From assembly GCF_030866765.1 (NCBI RefSeq), contig NZ_CP133017.1, positions 5,422,501 through 5,486,500 of the forward strand: 64,000 bases of DNA, given 5' to 3'. The notes below the pieces were generated by a model, which did no database searches, was not told the origin of the DNA, and saw only the letters and a list, made by a program, of their open reading frames with translations. The translations under genes and the position numbers were made by a program. This stretch comes from Paenibacillus silvisoli (GTDB lineage: Bacteria; Bacillota; Bacilli; Paenibacillales; Paenibacillaceae). Position 1 is the first letter of the stretch, and every line of letters starts with the position of its first letter. Of the stretch, positions 1 through 9,216 are shown piece after piece.

Positions 1-792
1 CTCTTCCAGCCTTCCGATAAGCGCCGTCATTCGCTCGTGTAGCCCCGACTCATCGGGGTGAAAGGAAACGACGAAGCTGTATGTCGTCCCCGGCTCGAGA
101 ATCGGACTTCGCAGCATATGCTTGGCATTCAGCGGCGTTCTGCGATAGTGAACGTCAAAATCCGCTCCAATTCCTATACGCAGCTCGCAGCCCTCATACG
201 GACGCTCTTCCGTCCGGTAATGATTGGTGTCGTACTCGCGTTCCTCCGAAGCCCGAACGACGCCTTTCACCGTTTCCCGGAAGCCGCCGAGCAGGCGATT
301 GCCGGCTTGCTCGAACTGCCATTCCTCCCACTTCCGATCCACGCCCATATCGCAAAACCGGATGTCCTCGGCATCCAGCGGCGTTAAACCGAATGTGTTA
401 TAGAACTCCAGCTTGAATACCGTGCCCGGAGGCATATTCGCGGGCGTTTGGATTTGAAAAACGATGGATTCGTCGACTGCCATAACCTTGTGTCTGACGA
501 CGGCGTCAAAATAGCGCCAATCCGCTTCGATGCTGAACGGCCAAATCCCGGTATTCGTAAATTCTGGCTTGTAGTTGAGCTTATCCCTTTCCAAATAGAA
601 CCGGAAGCCGTCCCAAAGCTTCTTCAGGAAGACGTTGCCGTTCCCTTTCGCCTGCGCCGGATTTTTAAAGTCCACCTGTTCGACGCCCGACTCGTCGTAC
701 CTAAAGCTTAGCCGTCCGTCGACGATGAAGCGTGGCGCGCATGGAATCCCCTGCTTGCTGCGAATGACGCCGTTCTTAACCGTATACTTCAT
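1..792 (-). CDS. Partial hypothetical protein, probably carbohydrate-related (C-terminus off window)
   Basis: The minus strand is open from an ATG at 792 to the window edge, giving 264 codons with no stop. AGGAGGT lies about 12 bases upstream and overlaps the TAG stop of the preceding gene, so the two genes are probably co-transcribed. The protein starts MKYTVKNGVIRSKQGIPCAP and is rich in Trp, Tyr and Phe, as in beta-sandwich domains of carbohydrate-active proteins. There is no signal peptide. I do not recognise a specific family. The link to glycan breakdown rests on the adjacent DUF4038 gene and on composition, so it is inference. Confidence 0.7.
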   Translation of the reverse strand, partial: MKYTVKNGVIRSKQGIPCAPRFIVDGRLSFRYDESGVEQVDFKNPAQAKGNGNVFLKKLWDGFRFYLERDKLNYKPEFTNTGIWPFSIEADWRYFDAVVRHKVMAVDESIVFQIQTPANMPPGTVFKLEFYNTFGLTPLDAEDIRFCDMGVDRKWEEWQFEQAGNRLLGGFRETVKGVVRASEEREYDTNHYRTEERPYEGCELRIGIGADFDVHYRRTPLNAKHMLRSPILEPGTTYSFVVSFHPDESGLHERMTALIGRLEE

Positions 793-809
793 GTGAGCGC
801 AAGCACCTC

Positions 810-2132
810 CTAGGATTGAGAGTAAATGACTAGCAGCGCATCCTGCTCGAACGGAGGGCTTACGGCCAGCTTGCTGCCGCTAATCGGCGTCGCGACGGGG
901 GTCTGCTCCCCGCTCTCCGGATTCCACCAGTAGACGTCCGCATTCGCATAGAAACGGGATACGTCGAGCTCGATCGTTGCCTTCTCAGACAAATAGGCCA
1001 GCAGCAACCGGCCGTCGTCCGCGGCGGCAACATTGATGGACGCCTGCGATTCCGGGTCCCGGTTCAACAGCAGCTCCTGCGCGGGTTTTAAGTCCTGCCA
1101 CGGCAGCGCCGTCAGCAGCCGTTTCATCCGGACCACATCCTGCGCGCCTTGCAGCTTCAACGCTTCTTGCCAAGGGAGCACTTGCTCCGGCGTGCGCGTC
1201 CGGCTGTAATCGCCTTTCCTCGCCCAGTTCCATATGCCTTCCGCTCCATACGTCAGCCCCGCCAAAGAGCCGGCAAGCACGCTACTCCAGCAAGCGCGCC
1301 TCACGCCGAGCCGCAGGACGGGGGCTTCTCTTCCGCAATCGGGATGCCATTCGTAACAAGGCTCCGCGTTCAGTACCGGCTTCGGAGGGTTTTTGTCCCA
1401 TTCTTCGCGCACGAGCGCGGGAGGCCGGTGATGGTTGTTTCCATGTCCGGTCTGCACCATATTAAAATCCAGCCATTCGGCATGATGGTACGTATCGCCG
1501 GACTTGACGACCGGATGCGTCGTAATCAGCCTGCCGTACGGTTCGGCCTCTTTCACGGTCTTGCCCACGGCATCATAAAATTCCGCAATGCCGTCGCCGA
1601 CGTAATCGTCGTCTCCGCTGATGATCCACACCACGTTCAGATCCCGCATTTTCCGGACCAAATAGCGACTATATGCGGTCGCCTGCCGGACGGTCATGCC
1701 CGGGTGATCCGGCGGAATGACCGTTGGCCGCGAGCCCGGCACATGCTCGAACCAAACCACGATGAGCGCGACGAGCATTCCCTTGCCGTTCGCGTATTCA
1801 ACCATGCGGGACAACGTATCGAAGTAGGCTTCGTCGATTTCATCGTAATTCCACCTGAAAATTCTGCCGTCTTCGCTTGTCTCCTCCAACAGCGAGAAGG
1901 GCTTGCGCCCTTGAAAAATCGGCTGATACGCGTCATGCTGAGGCAGCGCGTTCATTTGGATCACGTTAAACCCTTGACGGGCTCTCTCATCCACATATTC
2001 CGTCCACTCTTCCCAGCTGGCTCGCCCAGGACAGGACCAGGCGGTATCCCCCAGCCAGAACACCGGAACCCCTTCGCGCGTTTGAAAGCTCCGTCGATTG
2101 GGAGCGATTTGAATGTAACCCTGAATATCCAT
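810..2132 (-). CDS. DUF4038 (apiosidase-like) glycoside hydrolase family protein
   Basis: This 440-residue protein resembles DUF4038 / apiosidase-like proteins, which have a TIM-barrel glycosidase fold. The hallmark is PVFWLGDTAW near the N-terminus, followed by a GFNVIQMNALP strand-turn segment and WIISGDDDYVGDG in the barrel. The C-terminal 90 residues look like the usual beta-sandwich, with YWWNPESGEQTPV. The ATG at 2132 is preferred because AAGGAGA sits 9 bases upstream. An in-frame ATG at 2189 lacks a good site. There is no signal peptide, so a cytoplasmic enzyme acting on imported oligosaccharides is likely. It precedes the partial gene by 17 bases. Substrate is unknown. Confidence 0.8.
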   Translation of the reverse strand: MDIQGYIQIAPNRRSFQTREGVPVFWLGDTAWSCPGRASWEEWTEYVDERARQGFNVIQMNALPQHDAYQPIFQGRKPFSLLEETSEDGRIFRWNYDEIDEAYFDTLSRMVEYANGKGMLVALIVVWFEHVPGSRPTVIPPDHPGMTVRQATAYSRYLVRKMRDLNVVWIISGDDDYVGDGIAEFYDAVGKTVKEAEPYGRLITTHPVVKSGDTYHHAEWLDFNMVQTGHGNNHHRPPALVREEWDKNPPKPVLNAEPCYEWHPDCGREAPVLRLGVRRACWSSVLAGSLAGLTYGAEGIWNWARKGDYSRTRTPEQVLPWQEALKLQGAQDVVRMKRLLTALPWQDLKPAQELLLNRDPESQASINVAAADDGRLLLAYLSEKATIELDVSRFYANADVYWWNPESGEQTPVATPISGSKLAVSPPFEQDALLVIYSQS

Positions 2133-2250
2133 CTCGGCTATCTCTCCTTGCCCACTCGGATGATTGCGTTTTCGTTTTACCTTCTCCATAGTAGGTCAAC
2201 GGTGCCGCCCGATCTAGTAAATAAACGGAGCACTTATACCGCTATCAAGA

Positions 2251-2283
2251 TAAAATAAAACGGCTCCCGAGATCCGGGAGCCG
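2251..2283 (-). terminator. Rho-independent terminator of the yesMN-type operon
   Basis: CGGCTCCCG and CGGGAGCCG pair across a 5-base loop. On the minus strand the stem is followed by TTTTATTTTA. It lies 33 bases past the kinase stop codon. Confidence 0.85.
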
Positions 2284-2316
2284 TTCGTCCGTTCTACCGC
2301 CATATTCATGAACCCG

Positions 2317-4131
2317 CTACGCCCGCTCCTCCTGCGGCTCCATAATCGGGTGCCGCAGCACGATGCGCGTGCCGACGCCGGCGCGGGATTCGATCTGCAG
2401 CGTGTACGCGTCGCCGAAGTACAGCTTCAGCCGGTCATTCACGTTGCGCAGCCCGACGCCGCGGCGCTTAGTGGCGACGGCAGCCCCGCCACCGCTGCCG
2501 GCCGGCGCGTCCTTCGCCTCCGGCAGCGTCAGCTCCTGCAGCACCGTCTCCGGGATGCCCTGTCCATTGTCATTGAGCTCGATGACGATATCCAGCCCCT
2601 CGCGGCGGCCGGTGAGCATGATTTTGCCTCTGTCGGGGTTGCTGCGAATGCCGTGATGGATCGCGTTTTCGACCAGCGGCTGCAGCAGCAGGCGCAGAAA
2701 CGGCGCATGCAGCACCTCTTCGTCGATCGAGATCAAGAAGCGCACCTGACTGCCCAGCCGTGCCTGCTCGATCCGCACATACGCCTTCACCTGCTCGATT
2801 TCGCGCGAAACGGTCGTAATTTCCTTGCCCTGATTCAAGCTCAAGCGCAGCAAATTGCCGAGCGACGACACCATCTCGCTAATGTCCGTCATGTTGTGGT
2901 ACTCGGCTTTCCAGCGAATCGACTCCAGCGTATTGTACAGAAAATGCGGATTGATCTGGTGGCTCAGCACCTGAAACTCCAGCTCCTTCTTCGTCCGCTC
3001 CGCCTGCGTCGTCTGCTCGAGCAGCTGCTGGATTTTGCCGGTCATATTGTTGAAGCCGCGGTACAGCCAGCCGATCTCGTCCCGCCGGACCGAAGGCGGC
3101 AGCACGAACTGGAACTCGCCGGACTCCAGCTTCCGCATGGAGCGCACCAGCCGGTGCAGCGGATGGGTAAAGTACAGCGTGATATAGATGACGACCCCGA
3201 TGCAGCAGATCAAATAAATAATGAGGAACAGCACCAGCACCTTATCCATCTCTTGAATCGGGTGCGTCAGCTGCTCCAGCGGCGTCGTGCTGACGAGCAT
3301 CCACGGCTCGGTGTCGAGCCGCACGTACGTCACGAGCTGCTTTTCCCCGTCGATCGTGAGCGTCTCCGCCTTCTGCGTCGAGCCGGCGATCGACTCGACC
3401 AAAGGCTTCGAGCGGATCAGCTTGCCGGCCTGCTCGTTATCGGCCGAATCATAGAGCACATACCCGCTCCGCGTCAGCAAAAACATCCGCTGCCCTTCCA
3501 GCCGCTTCGACGGCGAGAGATAGGGCTTCAGCTGATCCTCCGTCAGGTCGGTAATGACGATGCCGCGCGGAATTTGGTCGTGCAGCCCGGTAAACCGTTT
3601 GATTTTCGAGAGCATCGGCCGAAAATACGTGCTTTCCTCCGGCATGAACAGATGCCAGGTCGGCGTTACCGTCTTCTGCGCGGCTTTGAACCAGCTGCTG
3701 TTCTCGAACCCTTTCTGCTCATCGAGCGTGTTGATGTACATCGGGTGATCGTACGGCTTGATCGGAAATACGCGCACCCGAAACGCGTCCACCTGCGACT
3801 TCGACTGGTCGAGCAGCAGCATCATCCCCGATATGAAAGAGCTCTCGTCCCGCTTTGGCGTCATCGACTGCTCCATCAGCAGCTGGAATTTCGGATTGCC
3901 GATAATGCCGTTAATCTGCTCGTTCAGCTGGTTCAAGTAGCGGTCCATGTTTTTCTTCGATTGCAGCATATAGTCCATCGAGAAAGAGGCGTTCGCGTTC
4001 GAGATCCCTTCCACCGATTTGATATGCGCATAGTAAGCGAACAGCAGAAACGGCACGATGATGATCATGAAAAACATCGCGATCACTTTATTGCGCAGCG
4101 AGGCGGCCTGCTCCAGCGAGTAGCTACTCAT
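2317..4131 (-). CDS. YesM-type sensor histidine kinase
   Basis: This 604-residue membrane kinase has one transmembrane segment at about 17-37 and another at about 298-321. They flank a roughly 260-residue extracellular Cache-like sensor. A HAMP region follows, then the HPK7/YesM phosphoacceptor motif SHQINPHFLYN with His396. The C-terminal ATPase domain shows an N box (PLVENAIHHG) and DNGQGIP. The ATG overlaps the last 8 bases of the upstream response regulator, so the pair is translationally coupled. YesM/YesN systems usually sense extracellular sugars or envelope state and control nearby carbohydrate genes. The DUF4038 and partial genes downstream are candidate targets, by inference. Confidence 0.93.
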   Translation of the reverse strand: MSSYSLEQAASLRNKVIAMFFMIIIVPFLLFAYYAHIKSVEGISNANASFSMDYMLQSKKNMDRYLNQLNEQINGIIGNPKFQLLMEQSMTPKRDESSFISGMMLLLDQSKSQVDAFRVRVFPIKPYDHPMYINTLDEQKGFENSSWFKAAQKTVTPTWHLFMPEESTYFRPMLSKIKRFTGLHDQIPRGIVITDLTEDQLKPYLSPSKRLEGQRMFLLTRSGYVLYDSADNEQAGKLIRSKPLVESIAGSTQKAETLTIDGEKQLVTYVRLDTEPWMLVSTTPLEQLTHPIQEMDKVLVLFLIIYLICCIGVVIYITLYFTHPLHRLVRSMRKLESGEFQFVLPPSVRRDEIGWLYRGFNNMTGKIQQLLEQTTQAERTKKELEFQVLSHQINPHFLYNTLESIRWKAEYHNMTDISEMVSSLGNLLRLSLNQGKEITTVSREIEQVKAYVRIEQARLGSQVRFLISIDEEVLHAPFLRLLLQPLVENAIHHGIRSNPDRGKIMLTGRREGLDIVIELNDNGQGIPETVLQELTLPEAKDAPAGSGGGAAVATKRRGVGLRNVNDRLKLYFGDAYTLQIESRAGVGTRIVLRHPIMEPQEERA

Positions 4132-5767
4132 CGATGATTCCTCTCAGCTTCCGGTATTCTTTCGGCGTATGCCCGACGTTTTTCTTGAACAGCTTCGTAA
4201 AATGGACCGGATCTCGGTACCCGACCTCCTGCGATACCTGATAAATCTTATTGCCGACGTCGCCGAGCATCTCCTTCGCCTTCTCGATGCGCACCTCGGT
4301 CAAGTACTCCAGAAACGTCTGCTGCTTCTCCTTCTTGAACAGCTTGCTGAGCCAAACCGGCGTAACATGCACCTCCTGCGACACGGTATGCAGCGTCAAG
4401 TTGTCCGCATAGTTGCGCTGAATGACCTTCTCCGCCTCGGAAATGATTTGGCTTTGCGGCACGAAATGCTTGCGGAAATCCGCCGCGATGGCGATCAGGT
4501 AGCATTCCACCTGAATGCGCAGCGATTCGAGCGTATCGTACTGCTCCAGCCGATCCCAGATCGCGATCGGATTGCGTTCCCAGCCGCGTTCCTTCCAGCC
4601 GGCGGCGGCCGCTTTTTTGAACAGCTCGAGCAGCCATTCGAACATTTTCTGCTGAATATCTTTAATATTGGCAGAGCCCCACGCCCGGACAAAATCGGCA
4701 AACGCCCCCATAACCTCCCGAATTTCTCGGTCCGAGCCATAGCGAATCAGGTCGACCATCTCGTTCACGTTGCCGAGCGACAGCTCCGAAAACTCCGCAT
4801 CGACGCCGAGGTCCTGCCGAAGCAGCAGCCGATTGCCGCCGTAGACGGCTTTTTGCTCCAAAATATCGGCTGCTTCCTGACGCATGTTGTACAGCTGCTT
4901 GATCCCGCCGGCGGTCGAGGCGAGCCCGATGCTGACCTTCACTTTGACGTATCCGTTGACGCGTTCGATGCACGTCACGGCGATGTCTTTGACGAGCGCG
5001 AGCTGCTCCTGGTGATTGCAGCTTAATACGATGACGAAGCGCGACCTCGCGTCGGTATACATGCAGACCGGATGCGGGTACTCCTCCTGCAGCGTCTGTT
5101 TGACGACGTTACTGATGCCGAACAGGACAAGCTCCTTCTCCTTGCGGTACAGCCGCCCTTGATCGATCGCCTTCAAATCGTCCACCTCGATGAGCATCAG
5201 CGCCAGCTTGTGCTGCGTGAGCCACTCCAGGCGCAAATTGCCGAGCCTGTGCATCATGCGCGATTCCCAGTAGGGGTTATACTCGTTTTCCGCCGCTTCG
5301 CGCACAACCTCCTCCTGCATTTTCGGCAGCGCAAAATGAACCTGATTTTCGAGCAGCAGCTTGTTTTGCTTATCCAGCCGCTCCTCCCGGATCTGACCGA
5401 GCGCTTTATGTACGACTTGCGTCAGCTCGTCGATATTGATGGGCTTCAGCACGTAATCGATCGCGCCCAGCTGCATGGCCTGCTTGACCAGATCGAAATC
5501 GTCGTAGCCGCTGATCACGACCGACTTGCCGGAAAAATGGCCCCGCTGATGCAGGGATTGAATAAATTCGAGGCCGGACATCCGGCTCATTTTAATATCC
5601 GTCACAATGACGTCCGGGTTCAGCTGCTCCGTCAGCTCCAGTGCGCTTTCGCCGTCGTCGGCCGTATGCACCTCGTCTTGTTCGATGCCAAAGTCCGCCC
5701 ATGGAAAACGGAGCCGCAGCCCTTCGCGGATTTCCTTCTCGTCGTCAACGATCAGCACCCGATACAT
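4124..5767 (-). CDS. YesN-type response regulator, AraC-family output
   Basis: This 547-residue protein has an N-terminal receiver (VLIVDDE, phosphoacceptor Asp57 in VIVTDIKMS, Lys in VLKPI). A long central region of about 300 residues follows, then a C-terminal AraC HTH pair (about 440-547) with YFRKHF, VTPVWLSKLFKKEK and VGYRDPVHFTKLFKKNVGHTPKEYRK. It is the DNA-binding partner of the kinase that overlaps its 3' end. The domain order is typical for Paenibacillaceae, where many such pairs regulate polysaccharide uptake and hydrolysis. Its promoter must lie in the 330 bases shared with the divergent APH-family gene. Confidence 0.93.
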   Translation of the reverse strand: MYRVLIVDDEKEIREGLRLRFPWADFGIEQDEVHTADDGESALELTEQLNPDVIVTDIKMSRMSGLEFIQSLHQRGHFSGKSVVISGYDDFDLVKQAMQLGAIDYVLKPINIDELTQVVHKALGQIREERLDKQNKLLLENQVHFALPKMQEEVVREAAENEYNPYWESRMMHRLGNLRLEWLTQHKLALMLIEVDDLKAIDQGRLYRKEKELVLFGISNVVKQTLQEEYPHPVCMYTDARSRFVIVLSCNHQEQLALVKDIAVTCIERVNGYVKVKVSIGLASTAGGIKQLYNMRQEAADILEQKAVYGGNRLLLRQDLGVDAEFSELSLGNVNEMVDLIRYGSDREIREVMGAFADFVRAWGSANIKDIQQKMFEWLLELFKKAAAAGWKERGWERNPIAIWDRLEQYDTLESLRIQVECYLIAIAADFRKHFVPQSQIISEAEKVIQRNYADNLTLHTVSQEVHVTPVWLSKLFKKEKQQTFLEYLTEVRIEKAKEMLGDVGNKIYQVSQEVGYRDPVHFTKLFKKNVGHTPKEYRKLRGIIDE

Positions 5768-6096
5768 GCTCTCATCACCCTTTTTCCGATGTTGTAAGCG
5801 ACTTCATGCCATTGTACAGCTATCTTATCGCTATCTTTTCCAGACAGGCAATGGGGGAATATTATCTTAAACAGGGGAATCCAAACTTCCTTGGAAGCGT
5901 TTCAGTAGAGTCCGACGGCTGGCGGGCAATCCCCTCCATCAGGCAATCAGCTCCCACGTCCGGTAGGCCTACCCATTCGGCAACCCCCTCTCACCCATCC
6001 GGCGGCCCCCCTCCACCTATCCGGCAAGCTGATTTGGCATGGTGCTTTCAGGTGGGTATGATGATGGGAGAGAGTGTGGCGAGGGGAGCCGTGACA
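5768..6096. other. Divergent intergenic region with C-rich imperfect repeats
   Basis: This 329-base space separates the divergent response regulator and APH-family genes. I see no further gene. From about 5938 to 6028 there is a pyrimidine-rich stretch with five imperfect occurrences of a CATCCGGCAAC-like core (near 5938, 5958, 5975, 5997 and 6019), spaced 17-22 bases apart. Promoters for both genes should lie here, but none is clear enough to place. Confidence 0.5.
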
Positions 6097-7044
6097 GTGA
6101 CGACGATGCATAATGACGGAAAAATAAAATGGGAAAGGCTCGTTCGCGCGCTGGAGCCGGGCGGCAGCTTTGTTCGCGCGGCTAAGCTGGCCGGCGGCGT
6201 CTCCGCGGACGTGACGCTGCTGGAGTGGCAGCGGCCTAGCGGCGAAGTCGCGCGCGCCGTCGTAAGACAGCACGGCGCGGCGGATCTGCGCCGCAATCCG
6301 CGGCTGGCCGAGGATGAATTCAAGCTGCTGCGCTGGCTTGAAGATGCGGGCCTGCCGGTCCCCGGCGCGCTTTATGCCGACCCGGACGGGGAGCTGCTCG
6401 GTTCGCCCTGCGTCGTGACGCGCTATGCGGAGGGAACGACAACGATTGGCGAGGCCCGGGTGGAACGGGCCGTCGAGGAAATGGCGGCCGTGCTGGCGCG
6501 GATTCATCGCGCCGGCTTCGGCCAAGCGGGAGGCTTGGCGGCGTTCCTGCCCGCCTGCGCCGATATTGTCTCGGCTAAGCTGAGCCATCGGTCGGCTGAG
6601 CCGGATGAGTCGTTGAGCGAGAGCCGTATTCGGGCGGCTCTGCTGGAGGTTTGGCCGCCGCGCGGCCGGAACGGCGACACGCTGCTGCACGGCGACTTTT
6701 GGCCGGGCAATCTGCTGTGGCGGGACGGGCGGCTCGCGGCCGTGCTGGATTGGGAGGACGCGGCGGCCGGCGATCCGCTGTCAGACCTCGCAAACGGCAG
6801 GCTCGAGCTGCTCTGGTCATATGGTGCCGAAGCGATGGATGCTTTCACGCATGCATACGAAGCCCATATGACCGGCATCGTCGATTTCTCCGATTTGTCC
6901 GTCTGGGAGCTCTACGCCGCGCTTCGCCCTGCGGGGAGCCTTGCCAGCTGGGGGCTGCCCGCCGAGGCGGAAACCCGCATGCGCGAACGGCATCGGTGGT
7001 TCGTCGAAGCAGCTTTGCGGCGGCTGGCCGAAAGCACGAGCTAA
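6097..7044 (+). CDS. Aminoglycoside phosphotransferase (APH) family kinase
   Basis: The protein (about 315 residues) carries the APH/choline-kinase catalytic loop HGDFWPGNLLW and the metal-binding segment DWEDAAAGDPLSDLA. Such kinases phosphorylate small-molecule hydroxyls. Most chromosomal members have unknown substrates, so antibiotic resistance should not be assumed. I chose GTG 6097 because GGGGAG lies 8 bases upstream. ATG 6106, three codons later, is an alternative, as is ATG 6061 behind AGGTGG. The reading frame stays open far upstream into the divergent regulator, but that part has no conserved character. Confidence 0.8.
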   Translation: MTTMHNDGKIKWERLVRALEPGGSFVRAAKLAGGVSADVTLLEWQRPSGEVARAVVRQHGAADLRRNPRLAEDEFKLLRWLEDAGLPVPGALYADPDGELLGSPCVVTRYAEGTTTIGEARVERAVEEMAAVLARIHRAGFGQAGGLAAFLPACADIVSAKLSHRSAEPDESLSESRIRAALLEVWPPRGRNGDTLLHGDFWPGNLLWRDGRLAAVLDWEDAAAGDPLSDLANGRLELLWSYGAEAMDAFTHAYEAHMTGIVDFSDLSVWELYAALRPAGSLASWGLPAEAETRMRERHRWFVEAALRRLAESTS

Positions 7045-7063
7045 TCGCGGAACTCCGGCCGCA

Positions 7064-7092
7064 TTTACCTTCCCTTCAAAAGACGGTAGAAT
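7064..7092 (+). promoter_or_regulatory. Candidate sigma-A promoter for the M42 aminopeptidase gene
   Basis: TTTACC (7064-7069) and TAGAAT (7087-7092) are separated by 17 bases. The start codon lies 68 bases past the -10 element. Confidence 0.5.
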
Positions 7093-7159
7093 AAGGGTGT
7101 TTAAACCACCATGCTTCCCTACATAATCCATCCCATTACGATAGCGAGGAACTAAAACG

Positions 7160-8233
7160 ATGAATCAAGAAACGATGGAACTGATGCGGACGCTGACCGA
7201 ATTTCAAGCGGCTTCCGGGTTTGAGCGCGAGCTGCGCAGCTACGTGCGCGGCGAAATTGAGAAATACACGGACGAAATCGTGCAGGACCGGCTCGGCAGC
7301 ATTTTCGGCGTCATGCGCGGCAATGAGAGCGGGCCGGTCATTATGGCGGCGGGGCATCTCGACGAAGTCGGCTTCATGATTACCGGCATTACCGAGAACG
7401 GAATGCTGAAATTCCAGACGCTCGGAGGCTGGTTCAGCCAAGTGCTGCCAGCTCAACGCATCCAAGTGATGACAGACAACGGCCCGCTCGTCGGCATCAT
7501 CGGCACGACGCCGGTCCATTTGCTTGACGAAGCCTCGCGCGGCAAGCCGCTGGACGTGAAGGGCATGTACATCGACATCGGCGCGGACAGCCGCAAGCAT
7601 GCAGAAGAAATCGGCGTGCGCATCGGTCAACAGGCTGTACCGTATTGCCCTTTCACCCCGCTGGCCAATCCGAAGAAGATCATGGCAAAAGCATGGGATA
7701 ACCGGTACGGCGTCGGCCTTGCCATCGAGCTGCTGAAGGAGCTTCACGGCCAGAAGCTGCCGAACGTGCTCTACTCCGGCGCGACCGTACAAGAAGAGCT
7801 TGGCCTGCGCGGCGCGAAAACCGCATCCACGCTCATCAAGCCCGACCTGTTCTTCGCCATGGACTGCAGCGCGGCGAACGACATGAACGGCGATAAGTCG
7901 CAGTTCGGCCAGCTCGGCCAAGGTACGCTGCTTCGCATCTACGATCCGAGCATGCTGACGCACCGCGGTATGGTGGAGTACGTGCAGGATATGGCGGAGA
8001 CGCACAAAATCAAGTACCAATACTTCGTATCCCAAGGCGGCACGGACGCCGGCGCGGTCCATACGCAAGGGATCGGCATTCCTTCGACGGTCATCGGCGT
8101 TTGCGCGCGGTATATTCATACTTCCGCATCCGTCCTGCATACGGACGATTACGATGCAGCCAAGGAGCTGCTCGTCAAACTGGTCCAGAACTGCGACCGC
8201 TCCACCTACGAAACGATCGTCAGCCGCGCATAG
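7160..8233 (+). CDS. M42 family metallopeptidase (glutamyl aminopeptidase/endoglucanase-like)
   Basis: The 357-residue protein matches the M42 family (YsdC/FrvX/PepA type). [10 protein letters not shown] supplies a metal-binding His and Asp. WDNRYG provides the bridging Asp, EELGLRGA the catalytic and binding Glu pair, and MDCSAAND and a late QGGTDAGA segment complete the site. M42 enzymes are cytosolic, cobalt- or zinc-dependent aminopeptidases that form large tetrahedral assemblies. The ATG has GAGGAAC 8 bases upstream. The gene is monocistronic, bounded by its own promoter and terminator. Confidence 0.92.
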   Translation: MNQETMELMRTLTEFQAASGFERELRSYVRGEIEKYTDEIVQDRLGSIFGVMRGNESGPVIMAAGHLDEVGFMITGITENGMLKFQTLGGWFSQVLPAQRIQVMTDNGPLVGIIGTTPVHLLDEASRGKPLDVKGMYIDIGADSRKHAEEIGVRIGQQAVPYCPFTPLANPKKIMAKAWDNRYGVGLAIELLKELHGQKLPNVLYSGATVQEELGLRGAKTASTLIKPDLFFAMDCSAANDMNGDKSQFGQLGQGTLLRIYDPSMLTHRGMVEYVQDMAETHKIKYQYFVSQGGTDAGAVHTQGIGIPSTVIGVCARYIHTSASVLHTDDYDAAKELLVKLVQNCDRSTYETIVSRA

Positions 8234-8245
8234 CGGTTCAGCGCA

Positions 8246-8296
8246 AAAGGCGGTCCTTCAGGCAGATTTTCTGCTTGAGGGACCGCCTTTTCTTTG
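8246..8296 (+). terminator. Rho-independent terminator of the M42 peptidase gene
   Basis: AAGGCGGTCC pairs with GGACCGCCTT through an extended stem with a small bulge. TTTTCTTTG follows on the plus strand. Confidence 0.85.
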
Positions 8297-8305
8297 TTTG
8301 CGTCG

Positions 8306-8496
8306 CGCTAACGAATCGTAGCGACGTTATTTGGCCAAAAACAGCCTGAATTCCACGCTAACGAACTCCAGCGACGCTATTTGAATCGAACCGGGCAATA
8401 TGTGGGCCTTTCGAAGCAAATAACGCTTCTGAGGTTCGTTAGCCCAGCAAAAACTGCAATTGTGGGTAAATAAGGTCTATACGGTTCGTTAGAGCG
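8306..8496. repeat. Cluster of four short intergenic repeats, two direct and two inverted
   Basis: Two forward copies share CGCTAACGAA-N4-AGCGACG-TTATTTG (8306-8333) and the near-identical 8356-8383. Two reverse-oriented copies appear at 8417-8443 (CAAATAACGCT...GTTCGTTAGC) and 8467-8496 (TAAATAAGGT...GGTTCGTTAGAGCG). They lie in the 350-base gap between the M42 and lipoprotein genes, which otherwise shows no gene. The set resembles a dispersed non-coding repeat family. Confidence 0.75.
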
Positions 8497-8650
8497 CAAG
8501 CCGGACCGAGCGGCAGCGTGCGGTGTGAGCAGTCTTTTCGCGAAACGCGCCCCAAATCGCCCACTATTTTCTAACGCCGCCTCCGAAACATTACGAAGTA
8601 TCCTTTCGTCCATAAAGTGAAAGCATAAGAAGAAGAAGGGATGATTGGCA

Positions 8651-9184
8651 ATGAAGACACTTCATGGCAAACGTAACGTATTCGCATACCGGCTCACCGC
8701 AGCCGTTCTCATAGCGCTAACCGTACTGTCCGCAACCGGCTGCGGCAGTGGCCCCGCGAGCAATAACGCCGCGGCGGAATCGCCGGCCGCACCGCCTCCG
8801 ATTACGACCACCGTCAAAGCGGGCGGCAACCCGTTCGAGGTCGCGGGCATCCAGGACCCGCATAAATTTCTGGACATGTTCGCCGCCGTCAAAGAAGCGA
8901 TCGCGAAGGACGACAAAGTGACGGTCGCGAATCATATTCTCTACCCGCTGCGGGTCAACGAAGCCGATGGATCGCATTTGAAGATCGAGACGCGCGCCGA
9001 TCTCGTCAAGCAGTACGACGCGATTTTTACCGAGAAGGTCAAAAAAGCGATCGCCCGCCAATCGGCGGACGATCTGTTCGTAAACTATCAAGGCGTCATG
9101 GTCGGCAACGGCGACCTCTGGTTTGGCGGCAGCGCCGACACGCCGCAGGTTTACGGGCTGATCGCCGTCAATCACGACATCTAA
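8651..9184 (+). CDS. Hypothetical lipoprotein
   Basis: The ATG at 8651 gives a 177-residue protein with a positively charged N-terminus, a hydrophobic stretch and a lipobox ending ATGC (Cys at about residue 31). A low-complexity Ala/Pro linker follows. GAAGGG lies 10 bases upstream. The mature part (about 60-177) has alternating helix and strand, with FLDMFAAVKEAIAKDD and LWFGGSADTPQVYGLIAVN. It recalls small NTF2/DUF4440-like folds, but I cannot assign a family. It is probably anchored on the outer face of the membrane. The gntK gene is convergent, and no clear terminator separates them. Confidence 0.75.
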   Translation: MKTLHGKRNVFAYRLTAAVLIALTVLSATGCGSGPASNNAAAESPAAPPPITTTVKAGGNPFEVAGIQDPHKFLDMFAAVKEAIAKDDKVTVANHILYPLRVNEADGSHLKIETRADLVKQYDAIFTEKVKKAIARQSADDLFVNYQGVMVGNGDLWFGGSADTPQVYGLIAVNHDI

Positions 9185-9216
9185 TGCAATCGCGCGGTCA
9201 TGCATAAATCGCATCG

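Noticed and set aside
2308-4137. Long plus-strand open frame opposite the YesM kinase gene
   Set aside because: Its translation is Arg/His/Gln-rich without domains and mirrors the kinase codons. It is a shadow caused by high G+C.
6097-7044. Aminoglycoside resistance gene
   Set aside because: Only the general APH fold is visible. Most chromosomal members act on other substrates.
8306-8496. Possible CRISPR array
   Set aside because: The copies are in both orientations, spacing is irregular, and no cas genes are present.
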